From Vespa crabro (taxonomy: Eukaryota; Arthropoda; Insecta; Hymenoptera; Vespidae), in contig NC_060955.1 in assembly GCF_910589235.1 (NCBI RefSeq), positions 5,407,194 to 5,471,193 of the forward strand: DNA of 64,000 bases. Direction: 5' to 3'. Numbering within the stretch: the stretch's first letter is position 1; each line of letters starts with the position of its first letter. Of this stretch, positions 37,947-50,312 are shown in pieces. A model generated the notes under the pieces. That model was not told the DNA's origin, ran no database searches, and worked only from the letters and a program-made list of their open reading frames with translations. The translations under genes were made by a program, and so were the position numbers.

Positions 37947-37974
37947 ACTCACTCTCACACACACACACACACAC
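37910..37974. repeat. CT then CA compound microsatellite
   Basis: CT repeats (37910-37947) run through CTCA into a CA repeat (37955-37974). Confidence 0.95.
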
Positions 37975-39243
37975 TGATTCTCTGATGTAATAAAATGATA
38001 TTTCTCTTCGTTTTTTTCTTTTTTAATAAGACACTTTAAATGATGTGAGAGATAGTATACATTTTTTACGCGTTCAATAATAAAATCTACGAATTTAATA
38101 AAAATTGTAATCGTTCTTATTTTACTACTGGTATATTTAATATTATTTTCGTAAATAATGAATAATTATTATATATAATAATAAAGAAATAGTTTTCGAT
38201 CTGTAGATCATTACGTTCAACCGATCGATTTATTTATGATTAATTCGAAGTAAGTTTTATTAGTGATAATCATCGTCAATCATGGGAAGTAATTTCAGTC
38301 CAATAACTGTTTCAATAAATGTAACTTTGGATTTAGTCAAATTCAACGAAAGAAAAAGAATACTACACTATGCTCACGAACGTACATACATATCTGCATT
38401 CGTAATCGTACGTTGTAATACATTTTTCGTTGATATTAAAGTGGTGGTGGATAGAGAGGAGATAGGACATAGAGGGAGAATCGTTCAACTCAAGTGACGT
38501 CACAATGGATATTCAAAATTCAACGGATATTTTCACACTGCATTTTGGAGATTGAAAGCTTTGATATGGTTTTTAAAAAGTAGTGACGCTTTACGATCGG
38601 TAAACTTTTCGATTTTTGTTAAGTGAATTCCTATTGAAGTTTCAACAATGGGGCATGTATGTATGTATGTATGTACAAAATCATCTCGGCCTTTTATCTC
38701 GACAAACTGCGTTCAGCGACGACTAAACTAGCCGGATATTTTTTTTTCTACCGAATCCATTACTCAACTAACAATTGTATTAATGATTAAAAAGCGTAGT
38801 TTAAGTTTAAAAAGTAAAGGTAAGCAAAAATCTTTAGCGTTTCTTTTCAATTTATCTCTTTTTTTTTTTTTTTTTTTTTTTTAATTGACCTCTCTCGACG
38901 AGGAGTATTCATAAGTTTTATCGTGTGATAATTAAATCTATAATAGTCGATCTAAGTACGGCCTCGATAGAGCGCTATTTCTGGTCAATATAGAAGTTGA
39001 ATCGGAAAAATCCATCTCGTGGCAAGGTATAAGAGCTCAGAACAAAATATCGGTTGAAATGCCGACAGAGATGAGATTGAACTTTCGACTCGATTCAACG
39101 CACTTCCGCTAGAATCGCAAATTACGAACTTCGATGCTGTTATATTCGGTTTTTTCAATAAAGCGTGGGAACGTAGAAGAGAAAATTTTTCGGTCTAGTA
39201 GGATCGTTTGATTCACGATATCTTTTTTCTTTGTCTATTGTAC

Positions 39244-39245
<2 letters not shown>

Positions 39246-39300
<55 letters not shown>

Positions 39301-39334
39301 ATTTATTTATATACATATATATATATATATATAA
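39246..39334. repeat. AT microsatellite, interrupted
   Basis: About 40 bp of pure AT followed by AT with TTTA interruptions. Confidence 0.96.
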
Positions 39335-39879
39335 AACCACTCAATCCCAGCAAATCTTGTCCATATATGTGTGCATAAAGTTTACTCTGTCAGATTCCAT
39401 CTATATGCGTTTGATCTTTGGTACTTGTTTGCCAGTCATGCAACATCGAAAGGAATATATAGATATATACTTTACATCTCGTCGAGGTGAACCTTATAAA
39501 ATCGGAAATAGCTGATATCGAGTCGAATTCTCAGAGCGTATCAAGAAGGAACGATATTTCAGTTTTTCTTCCTTTTCTTGCACCATTTTCGCATTTAGTT
39601 TCCTCTCTTTATAGCACTTCCTTTCCTTTCCTTTTCCTTTTTCTTTTTCTTTTTTCCTACGGTGGAACAAACGTTCTCATAACTTCTCGGTAACCATGTG
39701 TGGATCGTTCTTCTCTTCTTGGTCGTGGATTTCTTTTACACGTATGTACATACATACACTTCCAGAGCGTTCGTATACAAACACACATACACGAGGGTAT
39801 GTGCACAGAAGGGTATATGCACAGACGCGAGTCAATGCTGCACCGTAGATTTTTACAGGGCCGAAAGAAGTGAGGGATA

Positions 39880-39990
39880 AGAGAGAGGGGAGAGAGAGAT
39901 GGAAGGAGGGAGAGAGAGAGAGAAAGAAAAAAAGAGGAAGAGAGATGGTAAAAGAGAAGAAGAGAGATGGTAAAAGAAAGAGAAGAAGAA
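39880..39990. repeat. GA-rich imperfect tract
   Basis: Purine-rich GA/GGA/AAG tract on the plus strand, including two copies of an AGAGATGGTAAAAGA segment. Confidence 0.85.
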
Positions 39991-41132
39991 GGAGGAATTC
40001 CTTCGGGTCGAGAAGAGAAACTTCTTCCCTCTACATCTCATCTTTCTCTTCTCCGTTTCCGTTTTGCAACTCCCGTTTCCGCTTTTGTTTCTCGCATTTC
40101 TTCCTTTATTCGCCATTTCTCAAAAGTTGGAGAGACCGGCTTTAGTCCAGTTTTATTAGCGCCATCCCCTATTTCGCTCTACCATCTCTCCTTTTTCCAT
40201 CCTTTCCTCGAGCACGATCGAGCCTTTAAGAGCGCTCCGCGTCGCCTTTTAACCTAGCATCGTTTCACCATCGTCTTTCGTCCCTTCTTACCGACAAATT
40301 CTACGTGAGACACCTGCTTTTTGCGGCAGATTCATGGAGAAAATAGTTTCTTTTCGTCCTTTTTTTTTGTTTTTCTTTCGTTCTTTCCTTCTTACAAAAT
40401 ATAAGAGTACCTTTCAGGCGGATTAAAAATATTTTTCTACAAAGTTGGATCATGTTTATATGAGCATTTTTACTACGATAGGTGTATTATAGACAGCTGG
40501 AAAATAATTCTAAATAAAATACTCTAGTTTGATACATTAGAAATGAGAGATCTATGATATTTACTTATAGTTTTAATCGAGACTCATCAGAATCTATCAG
40601 TTTATAATTTTCAACTGAGAGTTTTTAGAATATAGGCAATAAATGTGAGAGATAGAGATAGATTGAAAGAAAAAGTTCACATACGTGTAGACAAGAGGAA
40701 CGCACACGTGTCGAACACGCACTATGAGTCGAGAATGCTGCCATTTGTCGAGCGTGAAGAGTATTTCGCGATCGTCTTCTTGGAAATTTCATCTGGCTTC
40801 CTTCGTCTTCTTGACTTCTAGGAAGCTTCCACAAGTTTCTGGTATTTGTGCGAGCGAGTCTATACTCAATTTGTGCGAACTTTTCGTGATGTTATTAAAC
40901 GTGACGTATTTTCGTCATTTTTAAACAGTTCGAAAACATTAATAATCAGCCAAGCGTTCAAATAAATGTACAGATTATAGAAAGAGATCCTTGAGGTATG
41001 AAAAATGTATGTACGCGTAATTAAGAAAAGATTACTCGTAACATTATCACGTTAAAGTCTCTCAAAAATATTGATTTTTATCGTTCCATCCTAGTTTTTA
41101 AATCTATCACAAGTATGATTTTCTCACGTTAA

Positions 41133-41459
41133 ATGGTTAAATTTAAAGATCGAACGAGTTGGTCGACGGTTCGTCTCACAGCGTATCGCGTCGCGGCGGC
41201 CTGGCGACTGGTAGCGCGCGACCACAGTTTACGAGCGGGACGTCGAAAATGTATGATACTCTCGGTGGTCCAGCGGAGCCGTAAACTTTCGTTCGTATTG
41301 TTTCGTGCGTCAGGAAATGGGGAGAAATTACGTGGCGGTGGTTTAAGGCTGTCGAATCTCGGCGGACTCGGGGAAAATATTGGCGGAACGTGCGTACTAC
41401 ACTTCGAAAGGGTGGTTTCGCGGTTTCCGCGAATGCGGGTTAACTCGAATAACTCATAA
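41133..41459 (+). other. GC/CpG-rich island with 108-codon ORF
   Basis: An ATG-started frame of 108 codons coincides with a local CpG-rich stretch (GCGGCGGCC, TAGCGCGCGACC) that stands out from the flanks and is free of simple repeats. The predicted protein is basic and glycine-rich in the middle, with no domain I recognise. It may be an alternative promoter or 5' exon inside the intron rather than a gene. Confidence 0.2.
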
Positions 41460-41753
41460 AGATTTTTATTTGAGTTTTACGTTCGACGAAGATACGTACT
41501 CGAAGTCACCTAATTCGTTCTTTAATTCCCTTTGAACATGGCAATCGTATTGGTGCGTGCGTGTGTGCGCGCGCGTGCGCCCTTGCACGAAACGAAACTT
41601 GGACACGCGTCGTTACTCGTTACCCGAACCGAAATTTATTCTTGCTCTTCCCTCGTTCCATACGTAGGAACCATGGATTTAGATGCCATTCGTCATCCTG
41701 CAGTACGGCATTTTCTCGCGTAGCGCGTGTATCGTTCTCTAAAAGGACGCCAC

Positions 41754-41840
<87 letters not shown>

Positions 41841-41841
41841 A
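41754..41841. repeat. GA microsatellite
   Basis: About 87 bp of GA with a few GAAA interruptions. Confidence 0.97.
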
Positions 41842-42476
41842 TGAGGCGCCAGAGAAATATGTCGACGGAAAGAGAAATGCCAAGATAATACCTTATTTTT
41901 CTTTTCTGTCTTTCTTTTTTCCTTCTTCCTTTTTTTTTTTATTTTTTTTTGTACAAGAGGTAAAAACGATATTATCCTTTTCTTCATCTTTTCTCCTTCT
42001 TTATACCTCTCCTTTTTGTTTTCTCCCTTCCGTTTCAAAAGATACCGAGAAACCTGAAATATTTCTTTTGTTTTGGTTTTTTTGTTTACTTCTTTGTAAT
42101 AAGAAGAATTTTTAGTAAAGTGTGTCAGAAAGACGACGTAACAAAGTTAAGATTTAAAGCACGTAACCTACAAAACGTATACACCTGTATGCTATACGTA
42201 CGTATGCATGTGTTTGTACGTAAAGGAAAGGCGATTTGTTAGATGAATTATATTACATACGCGCGAAATATATTTCATTTCCATTCACGATAGCGGTAGC
42301 TTTCTGTCGATTAATCTAACGTTATCGGGAGCGTTGCAAGAACTTTCATGGAATTCAGGTTCGTGGTAACGCCAGGCTCAAGGGTGAATTTTAGTCATTT
42401 GTATAACGCGATTAGTGGATGCGTATACGGGCGTTATCTGTGCGCCAGGAGACTCTGCGAAGAGTCGGCAGGATTT

Positions 42477-42488
42477 CTCTCTCTCTCA

Positions 42489-42519
<31 letters not shown>

Positions 42520-42555
42520 ACTCACTCTCACTCTATCTATCTATCTCTCTTTCCC
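42477..42555. repeat. CT microsatellite
   Basis: CT tract with CTCA and CTAT interruptions; the first of three CT tracts within 600 bp. Confidence 0.95.
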
Positions 42556-42837
42556 TTTCTCTCTGCGCGTTTCTCTCCGTATGCATGTTTGCGAGAACGT
42601 TCGCGCGAATTCACGTCGTGGGGGAAGAGGAATAGTCGGATGGGCGTGCGACTACGCGTTGGATGAAGGATGTTGTTTATGCGAAATGGTCGATCCAGTA
42701 AATTACGATGTCAGTATATCGTTCTGCGCAGGTTCGTTTGACAATTCAGCGAACGTGCATTTTCACTTGACGTATGAGGATTTACCTGCTTGTATTTGTC
42801 GGATATTACCAAATGTTACACGCGTTCGCGAGATTTC

Positions 42838-42838
<1 letters not shown>

Positions 42839-42876
<38 letters not shown>

Positions 42877-42907
42877 TCTCTCCCTCTCACTCTCTCTCTC
42901 TCTCTCA
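42839..42907. repeat. CT microsatellite
   Basis: About 69 bp of CT with a few CTCA/CTCC interruptions. Confidence 0.96.
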
Positions 42908-43006
42908 TTTTTTTTTCTGTATCGTTTTTTCCTCGTTATTTTTAATCGTTAATCGATCGAGTGCGAAAGTGTTAATAAGCGTAGAAATATCGTCCGGCGA
43001 TCAAAC

Positions 43007-43009
<3 letters not shown>

Positions 43010-43074
<65 letters not shown>

Positions 43075-43076
43075 AA
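43010..43076. repeat. CT microsatellite
   Basis: CT with two TTTC interruptions, about 0.5 kb upstream of the Ig exon. Confidence 0.96.
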
Positions 43077-43567
43077 CCTTCTGTTTTCGATTTTACGCTT
43101 CATCGATGCAAAACTCGTGTGTAGCTACTCTGAAAATGTAAGCAAAGGAAAAAAAAAATAAAAGTTATAGGCTGGCGCGTCACTTTCTCAAGTATATTAG
43201 CGAAGTCACAGTCTCTCAGGTTTTATTACCAACTTTCCTTTCGAATCAATCCCTGTCAAACACCAATGGTATCGTCGCTCACGCTGATGATGATCGATGA
43301 TGATGGAGAGACCGCTCGAAGGTATACTAACGAGAGAGCGATCCGAATAGACCGACAGCCATTTGAATGAGACCGGAGTTCGATGACTGCGTTCTAGAAA
43401 CTCTTAGAGATTATGTAACACATATATGGTGGGAGGAAGCTTTCGAATTCCCCGGAAATTCTCTTCGCATTTTCGTTCGAAACTAACGATCAGTGCGCAC
43501 CTTTTAACATTCATTTCTGTGATATTAAGACGTCGGAATGTAGGACCGAGGAACCATTTTGTTTCAG

Positions 43568-43746
43568 AACCTGCTCATATACGCGAAGTGTCCAAAGGAA
43601 ATTCTCGTCGGAACGTCAACGATGCTACTAACGATTCCGTCGGCACGGATTTGCCCATTTTCGAGCCGACTGCTCCAAATGTTACGGGTTTCGTTGGGCA
43701 AACGGTGTATCTACCATGTCGAGTGCGAAAATTGGCCGACAAAGTG
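43568..43746 (+). CDS. dpr: Dpr-family immunoglobulin receptor, first Ig exon (partial gene)
   Basis: Coding exon for the start of the first Ig domain of a Dpr (defective proboscis extension response) type cell-surface protein; Dpr proteins bind DIP partners to specify synaptic connections in insects. Preceded by a good acceptor (TTTTGTTTCAG ending at 43567) and followed by a GTAAGT donor at 43747. One base from the upstream exon completes the first codon; then 59 codons end in phase 0. The diagnostic stretch is PIFEPTAPNVTGFVGQTVYL followed by PCRVRKLADKV; remembered fly Dprs read similarly (FD-TAP-NVT-VGQTA-L-CRVRNLG) with an intron just before SWIR. B-strand cysteine and an N-glycosylation site (NVT) are visible. 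The next exon (expected to begin SWIR) is not found before 64000. The particular Dpr paralog cannot be named. Confidence 0.85.
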
Positions 43747-44384
43747 GTAAGTTTGTTCATCATTCGTTCATTAAAATGATACTATTGTGTACATTATTTA
43801 TTTAAAAGAAAGATTTATTTTGATGTTTTTAATTAGTCGACATATAGACATTTTGAAATATGCACTGAGAAGGTCATTAAAAAAAATAACATTTGTTATT
43901 AACATGTTGAAAGCAGTAAAAAATGTATTGCTGAGGGATTCCCTAAGTTGTCAAATTCCATAACTTTTATATGATTTATTCTACGCATTTATGCATACTA
44001 AAAGGCCGACTTGGTGCATACTAACGCGCCGAATAGAGCAGCGTTCTCGAAGTTTTTAATTTGTGCTCTCTGCTTCAGCCGGTTGGTCTCTCGATGGGTT
44101 AGAATTTTCTCCACAATCGTCCGTACCCCAACGTTCTCTGAACTACTCCGCAGCTACGCGGATTAAGTTACCTTCAGTTGGCTGAATTAAAACGCTAATA
44201 ACGAGCGACGATATTTATTGGATGGCTTTCACAGAGGTTCAAACCGAATCCTCTCGTTTTCTCTGTCCAATCTCTTCGTTCGTCTTTCCTTCTATTTCTC
44301 TCTCCCTTTTTTTCTCTTTCTCGTACTATCTCTTTCTCTCTTTTACCCTGCCCTTTACCGTTTTCTTCCTCCCTTCCTCCTTTC

Positions 44385-44441
<57 letters not shown>
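44385..44441. repeat. CT microsatellite
   Basis: 57 bp of CT, one TTTC interruption, inside a longer pyrimidine-rich stretch from 44250. Confidence 0.96.
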
Positions 44442-44442
<1 letters not shown>

Positions 44443-45143
44443 ATCGTGGCTCGACTGAACTTTTACGGACCATCCAGAGATTCCAGTAGCAGCACCATTG
44501 TTTCCCAAACAGGGGTTCCTTACCACTTTTATGAGGGAGATTTTAGGTTTAGCTCGTCAGATAACTTTGGTGCGCTCATCGCTTAAACGGACTCGCTTCC
44601 ATTACCTACCGTGTTTCCCACACTATTAACCCTTATTCACTTGCCACGCTTTGAATCAAGCGATTTTACTTTGGACAAAGGAGGATGCACTTTTTCTATA
44701 ACTCCGTTAACTCGTACCATTTTTTTCTTCTCCCTTTTATCGTGAGAATCCCGATCGGACGTTTAGCCTGTTTTAATAGTGCGGGCTGCGTTTGATAAGC
44801 GAACATTAATATTCCCGTTGGATGTTCGAATTGTGTAAGAACGACGAACGATTAATAATATTTCGAGATTATTAAAGTTCGTATTTTGCAGTCAATACAA
44901 GAAAATCAACGAAAATATAATAAATGTTTTGATCGTTTTTCTACTCTCCGATCTTTCTGTAGAAATTTCGGCATAATGTTCGAGAGAACGTTAGCTTCCC
45001 TTCAACGTGAGATTAGTCTACTTACAGGAGTAGGCTTATTGAAGTTGATTAAACGGAGTGACGTAGGGAGGAAGGACGAGAAGAGTTAGTGGAGGATGAG
45101 GGTGGTTGGTGGGACGAGCGGTGGCAGCAGTAGCGGGCGAATG

Positions 45144-45150
<7 letters not shown>

Positions 45151-45199
<49 letters not shown>
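45151..45199. repeat. GA microsatellite
   Basis: 49 bp of pure GA. Confidence 0.97.
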
Positions 45200-45204
<5 letters not shown>

Positions 45205-48200
45205 CTCATAATCTTCGTAACAAGCGCCTTCTCCCGTCCTCTTCCAACGACGTTTTCTCAGTGAAGGGTCCTCTTCAATAAATCACGCGCCCAAGGCTTC
45301 GTGTAAACAGGACCGACTTAATAAATCTAATTATCTACGCCGAGGAGACTCTCAAGAAAAATAATTTATCGTTGAAAACATTCGATTCGCCGAATGATGT
45401 CGATTTTCAAATTAATACGATCGGTTTATCCTTAGACTTTCGTTCTTTAGAAATAATAATAGGCAATTTTAAATTATCACATTTCTCATTATAACTCGTT
45501 ATATTATTCTGATACGAGAGAAAGATATTTCTTATATATATATATATTCGCAAGTTTAAATATTTCATTAAAGAAAACGTAGACATGATATTGTGTAACA
45601 AAAGGAGTAACATGTTTTCGTGCTAAATCGGGCTTATAGACTACTCAGGTGCTTTTCTCTGTAACATTTTCTCTCTCTTTCTCTCTCTCGTTGTTTCCCT
45701 GTTGATTTGCTTCTCTTCTTCGTCGAAGCTAAACTCGCTGTCTCGTTCTTACTCGTTCTCTCGATCTTTACCCTCTTTTCCTCTCGGAACTTCGTGCTCC
45801 TTGAAACTTCTTGATTAGAGATTTGATAGTGTTTTTTATGGTATTTCCCTTGGCGCAGAATTGAAGAGGGTAATCGCGATGAACTATCTTTAAATTCAGA
45901 CTACTGAGGCCCCATTGGCGATCCTTCGAATGGTTCTCTTCTTTCCTTGCCGAGATTAAAATTCTTTAGAGTTCTTATCTACTTGGTACTTCCAGTGTAT
46001 ATAACGTATTAAATATTTACTACTACAGAATATAACTCGTTGAAACAATCGTATAATGTATTTAAATACGAGAAAGAGAGAGAGAGAAAGAGAGGAAAAG
46101 AGAGAGAGCATTTTTACTCTTGATTTTTAAATATGATCTTAATAACTCTCAACGTAATATTACGGCATATTTAAGAAAGTTTTATACGTAGAGAGCTTTT
46201 TAGTTTTCTCGTTTCGTTTTTAGATTCGTTTCTCGATTCGTTTTTAACGTGGAGCGACGGACTCGATCAGTTGTCGATCTCTTCTACTCTTTAACTATGA
46301 AATTTAACTTCATTCTGTAGCATTAAAGAAACTACGAGGATTGTTCGACTACCAATAGTCGATTCTTTCACGACTCTTCTTCTTCCGTCGGGATTTTACG
46401 AGACTATTTTTCTCGCGCTACGAACTTCTCGATTGCTTTTATTAGAATGCGACTTGGAAAATTAACAGAGGCAACGAGTGAACTCGAGTTGTTTGCGAGA
46501 CGAGATGATGCTTATATCTATGAAAGCTCTTCTCGATCTTTCCCTCGTTACCGGCACGAATTTCTAAGATTTTCGATCTTGACATTCAGCATCAAACATC
46601 TCTTAAATTTGCAAGAGGAAGATAATCTTCTTCTTTTTAACTTGTACGTTGAAAAGTTTAAATTATTATTATACGGTTGAAGTCACGAGTTTTCACGAAC
46701 TGTTTAACGACGAATATTCCGTTATATATCACCATATATATATCGGATTTAACGAGATGAAGCTTTAAGAATTTTTTTTTTTTTAGGAACTTAAAAGCAC
46801 AGTCGATACGATCGGCAGTAGCAATTATCCTCGATACGGCCCACAGAGTAGTAGAGCTTCGTTAACAGCATTATCGAAGAAGCACTTTCGGTATTCTATG
46901 ACTAAATTCGATCTGTTCGTGGAGGATGGACTAACTCGTTTGGAACAAGTTTGGAACATGTAACCACGAACGTGTACGTAGCAATTTGTTGAAGGTATTG
47001 TTACGGTCGGATAAGTCGATTCCGGAAAGTAATAAGTTTTCTGTCAATTTTGTTATAGAATTAAATATAATTCGTTGTAATTTCTTTGGATGTTGATTTA
47101 TTGTACTCGTGATCTGAGAAAAAGGAATAGGATAAATTTGAACTATGATCGAGGTAGTTTAATGATGACAACGAATGATAAATGTAGAAACTTGTTCGAT
47201 ATATCGAGCGAAGTTAAAGTAAAGCAATAATGAAATCCTTTCATGAATGGAAAGATCCTTTGTAAAAGAGAGAAAAAAGAAGAAATGAGAGCTTTGAGGG
47301 TGTGGCGAACCATCGTCGTATACCATCATCGTATACTTAACGCGCTCATGCTTCCTTTGAACACGTAGGTAATACCGCGGTATAACGTGGTACCTGTTGC
47401 GTGGGCGTAAAGTATCACTTTGTATATGGCTTTTGAGATAGGATCGAAGCGTGTTTTCTATCGATGCATACCAGAAAGGAGAAGCTTTTTTAAACGCGAC
47501 GCACGACTTGGCCCATCGAAAGAGATCGATTAAACGGTAGAACTTCCATTGCTCGTTGCAACGTCGGAACAATATATCGCCGTACATACAACGATATTCG
47601 CAATTCAGTTGCAACGCTAGCAACGGTAACTATAGCAGGGATAGGAGCTATAGCAACGGTAACAGTAACAGCAACAGCATCAGTATCAGAGTATCAGCGG
47701 TGAAATTCGGGTTACTATTGATCGTAGTACGAATGCAACGCAAAACGCAAAGGTTTCGATAAAGAGAAAAGATTGAAAGGATATCGATATAGACCGACTC
47801 CATATTTTTCTTCTTTCATATCATAGCCTTTCCTATAACAATCATTTCGTGTTATTTCTTTTATGATCATGCTCGCACGCGTTATTCGAGTATAGAAATT
47901 GAATCACGAGAGTAGATTCCGTTCATCGAACAGAGAAAACCAATTTTACTTCTCCGTTGCATCCTTTCGCATTGTTCTATTGGAATATATGTTCCGGACG
48001 CGTACTATCTTCGTCCTTTTCCTTTTGGTCCACCTTCCTTGTTCTTCTATTTCTCATTCCTCGATATACCAAGTTCCTTCTTCTCTACAACACGTCCGGT
48101 GAGATTGTCGAAAGGGCTAGGACGAAGTTATATCGTATATATCCATTTCAAACAGCATAGCCACACGATATCGAACGCCTTTTAGTAATTGAGAGAAAGG

Positions 48201-48220
48201 TAAGAGCATTGTGATGGGCA

Positions 48221-48222
<2 letters not shown>

Positions 48223-48278
<56 letters not shown>

Positions 48279-48393
48279 CCTACCTACCTACCTACCTACC
48301 TACCTACCTACCTACCTACCTACCTACCTACCTACCTACCTACCTACCTATCTATCTATCTATCTATTTATCTATCTGTCTATCTGTCTATCT

Positions 48394-48490
<97 letters not shown>

Positions 48491-48498
48491 TTGTCTAT
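48223..48498. repeat. Compound CT / CTAC / CTAT microsatellite
   Basis: CT repeat (48223-48268), about 19 CTAC units (to ~48349), then over 30 CTAT units with a few CTGT interruptions (to ~48498). The frame across it encodes only Tyr/Leu/Ser/Ile/Pro/Thr repeats and is not a gene. Confidence 0.98.
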
Positions 48499-50269
48499 CT
48501 TGGCAAAAAGAATCATTCGTGATTCGCGTTCTTTGATATCTTCGAAACTTATTTCGATATCTCTTTAATGAATCGTTTATACAGAGTTATACATTAATAA
48601 TGTATATACAGAGTAGATCAAGTAATGTGTTACATATCTCGATATTGTAGTAACAAGTTATTACAAATGAGTAAATCAAAGTGATCTGAAAATTGGATTA
48701 AACAAGTGTAATTTAATATTCACGTGCAATTAATATTTGAGACTATTAATGAGATATCAACCCGTAACAGGTTGCATGATTTACTCTATATACATAGATA
48801 TTCTGATAGAGATATATTTATTTATCTATTTCTAACGATGTTTCGATCGATATATATATTTTTAAGATTCTTACTTAGTTTTCTCATTTAAACGTCATTT
48901 CATTTTCGTCGGACGAGTTCTTATTCCAGAACGTGTGCCGATGATCCAAGAAGGAGAAGAAATTTTTCTTAAGACTTCTTTGAAACCTGATGATCTTTGT
49001 GGATGATAGATAAGAAACGAAAGGATCAGGAAAGTTGAGATAACGTGAGACTAACCCGCTTGTGACGTGTTTCTTTCGATAAATATGGAAGAATCTAGGA
49101 GTGCAATGAGATAAGTTCGGATCGTTCTTCGAAAGCGTCCTCTTTTAGAAATCGTTCTCTCGAAATTCTTACACGTTTCGTTTCAGTCGATCGAAGAAAT
49201 TTCTATGTTTTGAAGGGACGTGTTTGCGCCGAGCAAGCCCGACGGGAGAGCTCCCGCAAATTCGTGAAATTGCCGAGCCGTCGTTTCTCGAATGGCCACG
49301 AAGGATCAATCTCGAACCGTTGAAATCCGGATAATCCGACTGTATGACGTTCGTCTATCTTTCGACGATAAGCCACCCACGGGGTTGTGCTTTCGAGCAA
49401 AAAGGGCGCGTTCAAAGGCGTCGATGTTGGGGGAGACGAGAATATACGGTCGGTCTGACTCGTCTCTGTATTTCACCTAACAACATCCTGGACGTTACGC
49501 TGATTACCTATCGTTAGTCCACCCTACAAAAGGTTATTGCTTCCTATATATATATGTATCTTCCGATTGCTGTCATCCAAGTGCATAAATGAATGTTCAG
49601 CTGAAAAACTTCGACGTCGAACAAAGTCAAATCTATTTGAAATTCCTTGATTGTTTATTCGAATATGAAAGGATATTGTAAAATTAATAATTAGTTTGTA
49701 TTATTTTGATAGAATTTAACATGTAAGGATATATTTTTGTCGACAATGAAATTTATAAAACACGTTTGTGTATACACGAGATAGGTAAGAAAGAAGTATA
49801 ACAATTCCCGGTGGTATTTTAAATATAAAAGATTTTTAGCGACATTCTCCGATGTATGGCCAAATCCAGTAGTCTGATGTACACGCGGTCGGAGTATAAC
49901 TCACTATTTTCGCTCAATAAAATGGTACTTCGAAGTAAATTTTTATGGTTTCGACGGTACGCATAAAACGAATGAAATCCGAGATGGATTCCTTTGGGGT
50001 TACGTGCCTCCTATTCATGTTGGATGCTGAGAAAGATATAGCTGTTATCTCTTTTACAATTCGAACGAGAAAGAAGAGAGGGAGGGACATTCCTTTCTAG
50101 CATACGATTTTTCTCACCACTTTTGATATTTATTTTTCGTTCGGAACGTTCATGTCGGAAGACTCAAATATTCGAAACAGTAATCTCGATGTAATGGGAA
50201 AAAGAAACAGAAAGAGGGAACGCAGTCCCACGCAACGTAGTTGAAGAGTGCTTTGATATGTTTGTGTAG

Positions 50270-50312
50270 CTATATATATATATATACCTATATATATATA
50301 TATATAGGTATA
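50270..50312. repeat. AT microsatellite with palindromic core
   Basis: TATACCTATATA... mirrored by ...TATATAGGTATA, a perfect inverted repeat able to form a cruciform or RNA hairpin. Confidence 0.85.

Noticed and set aside
47580..47720. Asn/Ser-rich frame from AGCAACGGTAAC-like repeats
   Set aside because: A short degenerate tandem repeat without start-site, splice or domain support.
48211..48522. 103-aa ORF of Leu/Ser then Tyr/Leu/Pro/Thr then Ile/Tyr/Leu/Ser repeats
   Set aside because: It is the direct translation of a CT/CTAC/CTAT microsatellite, with no non-repeat protein content.
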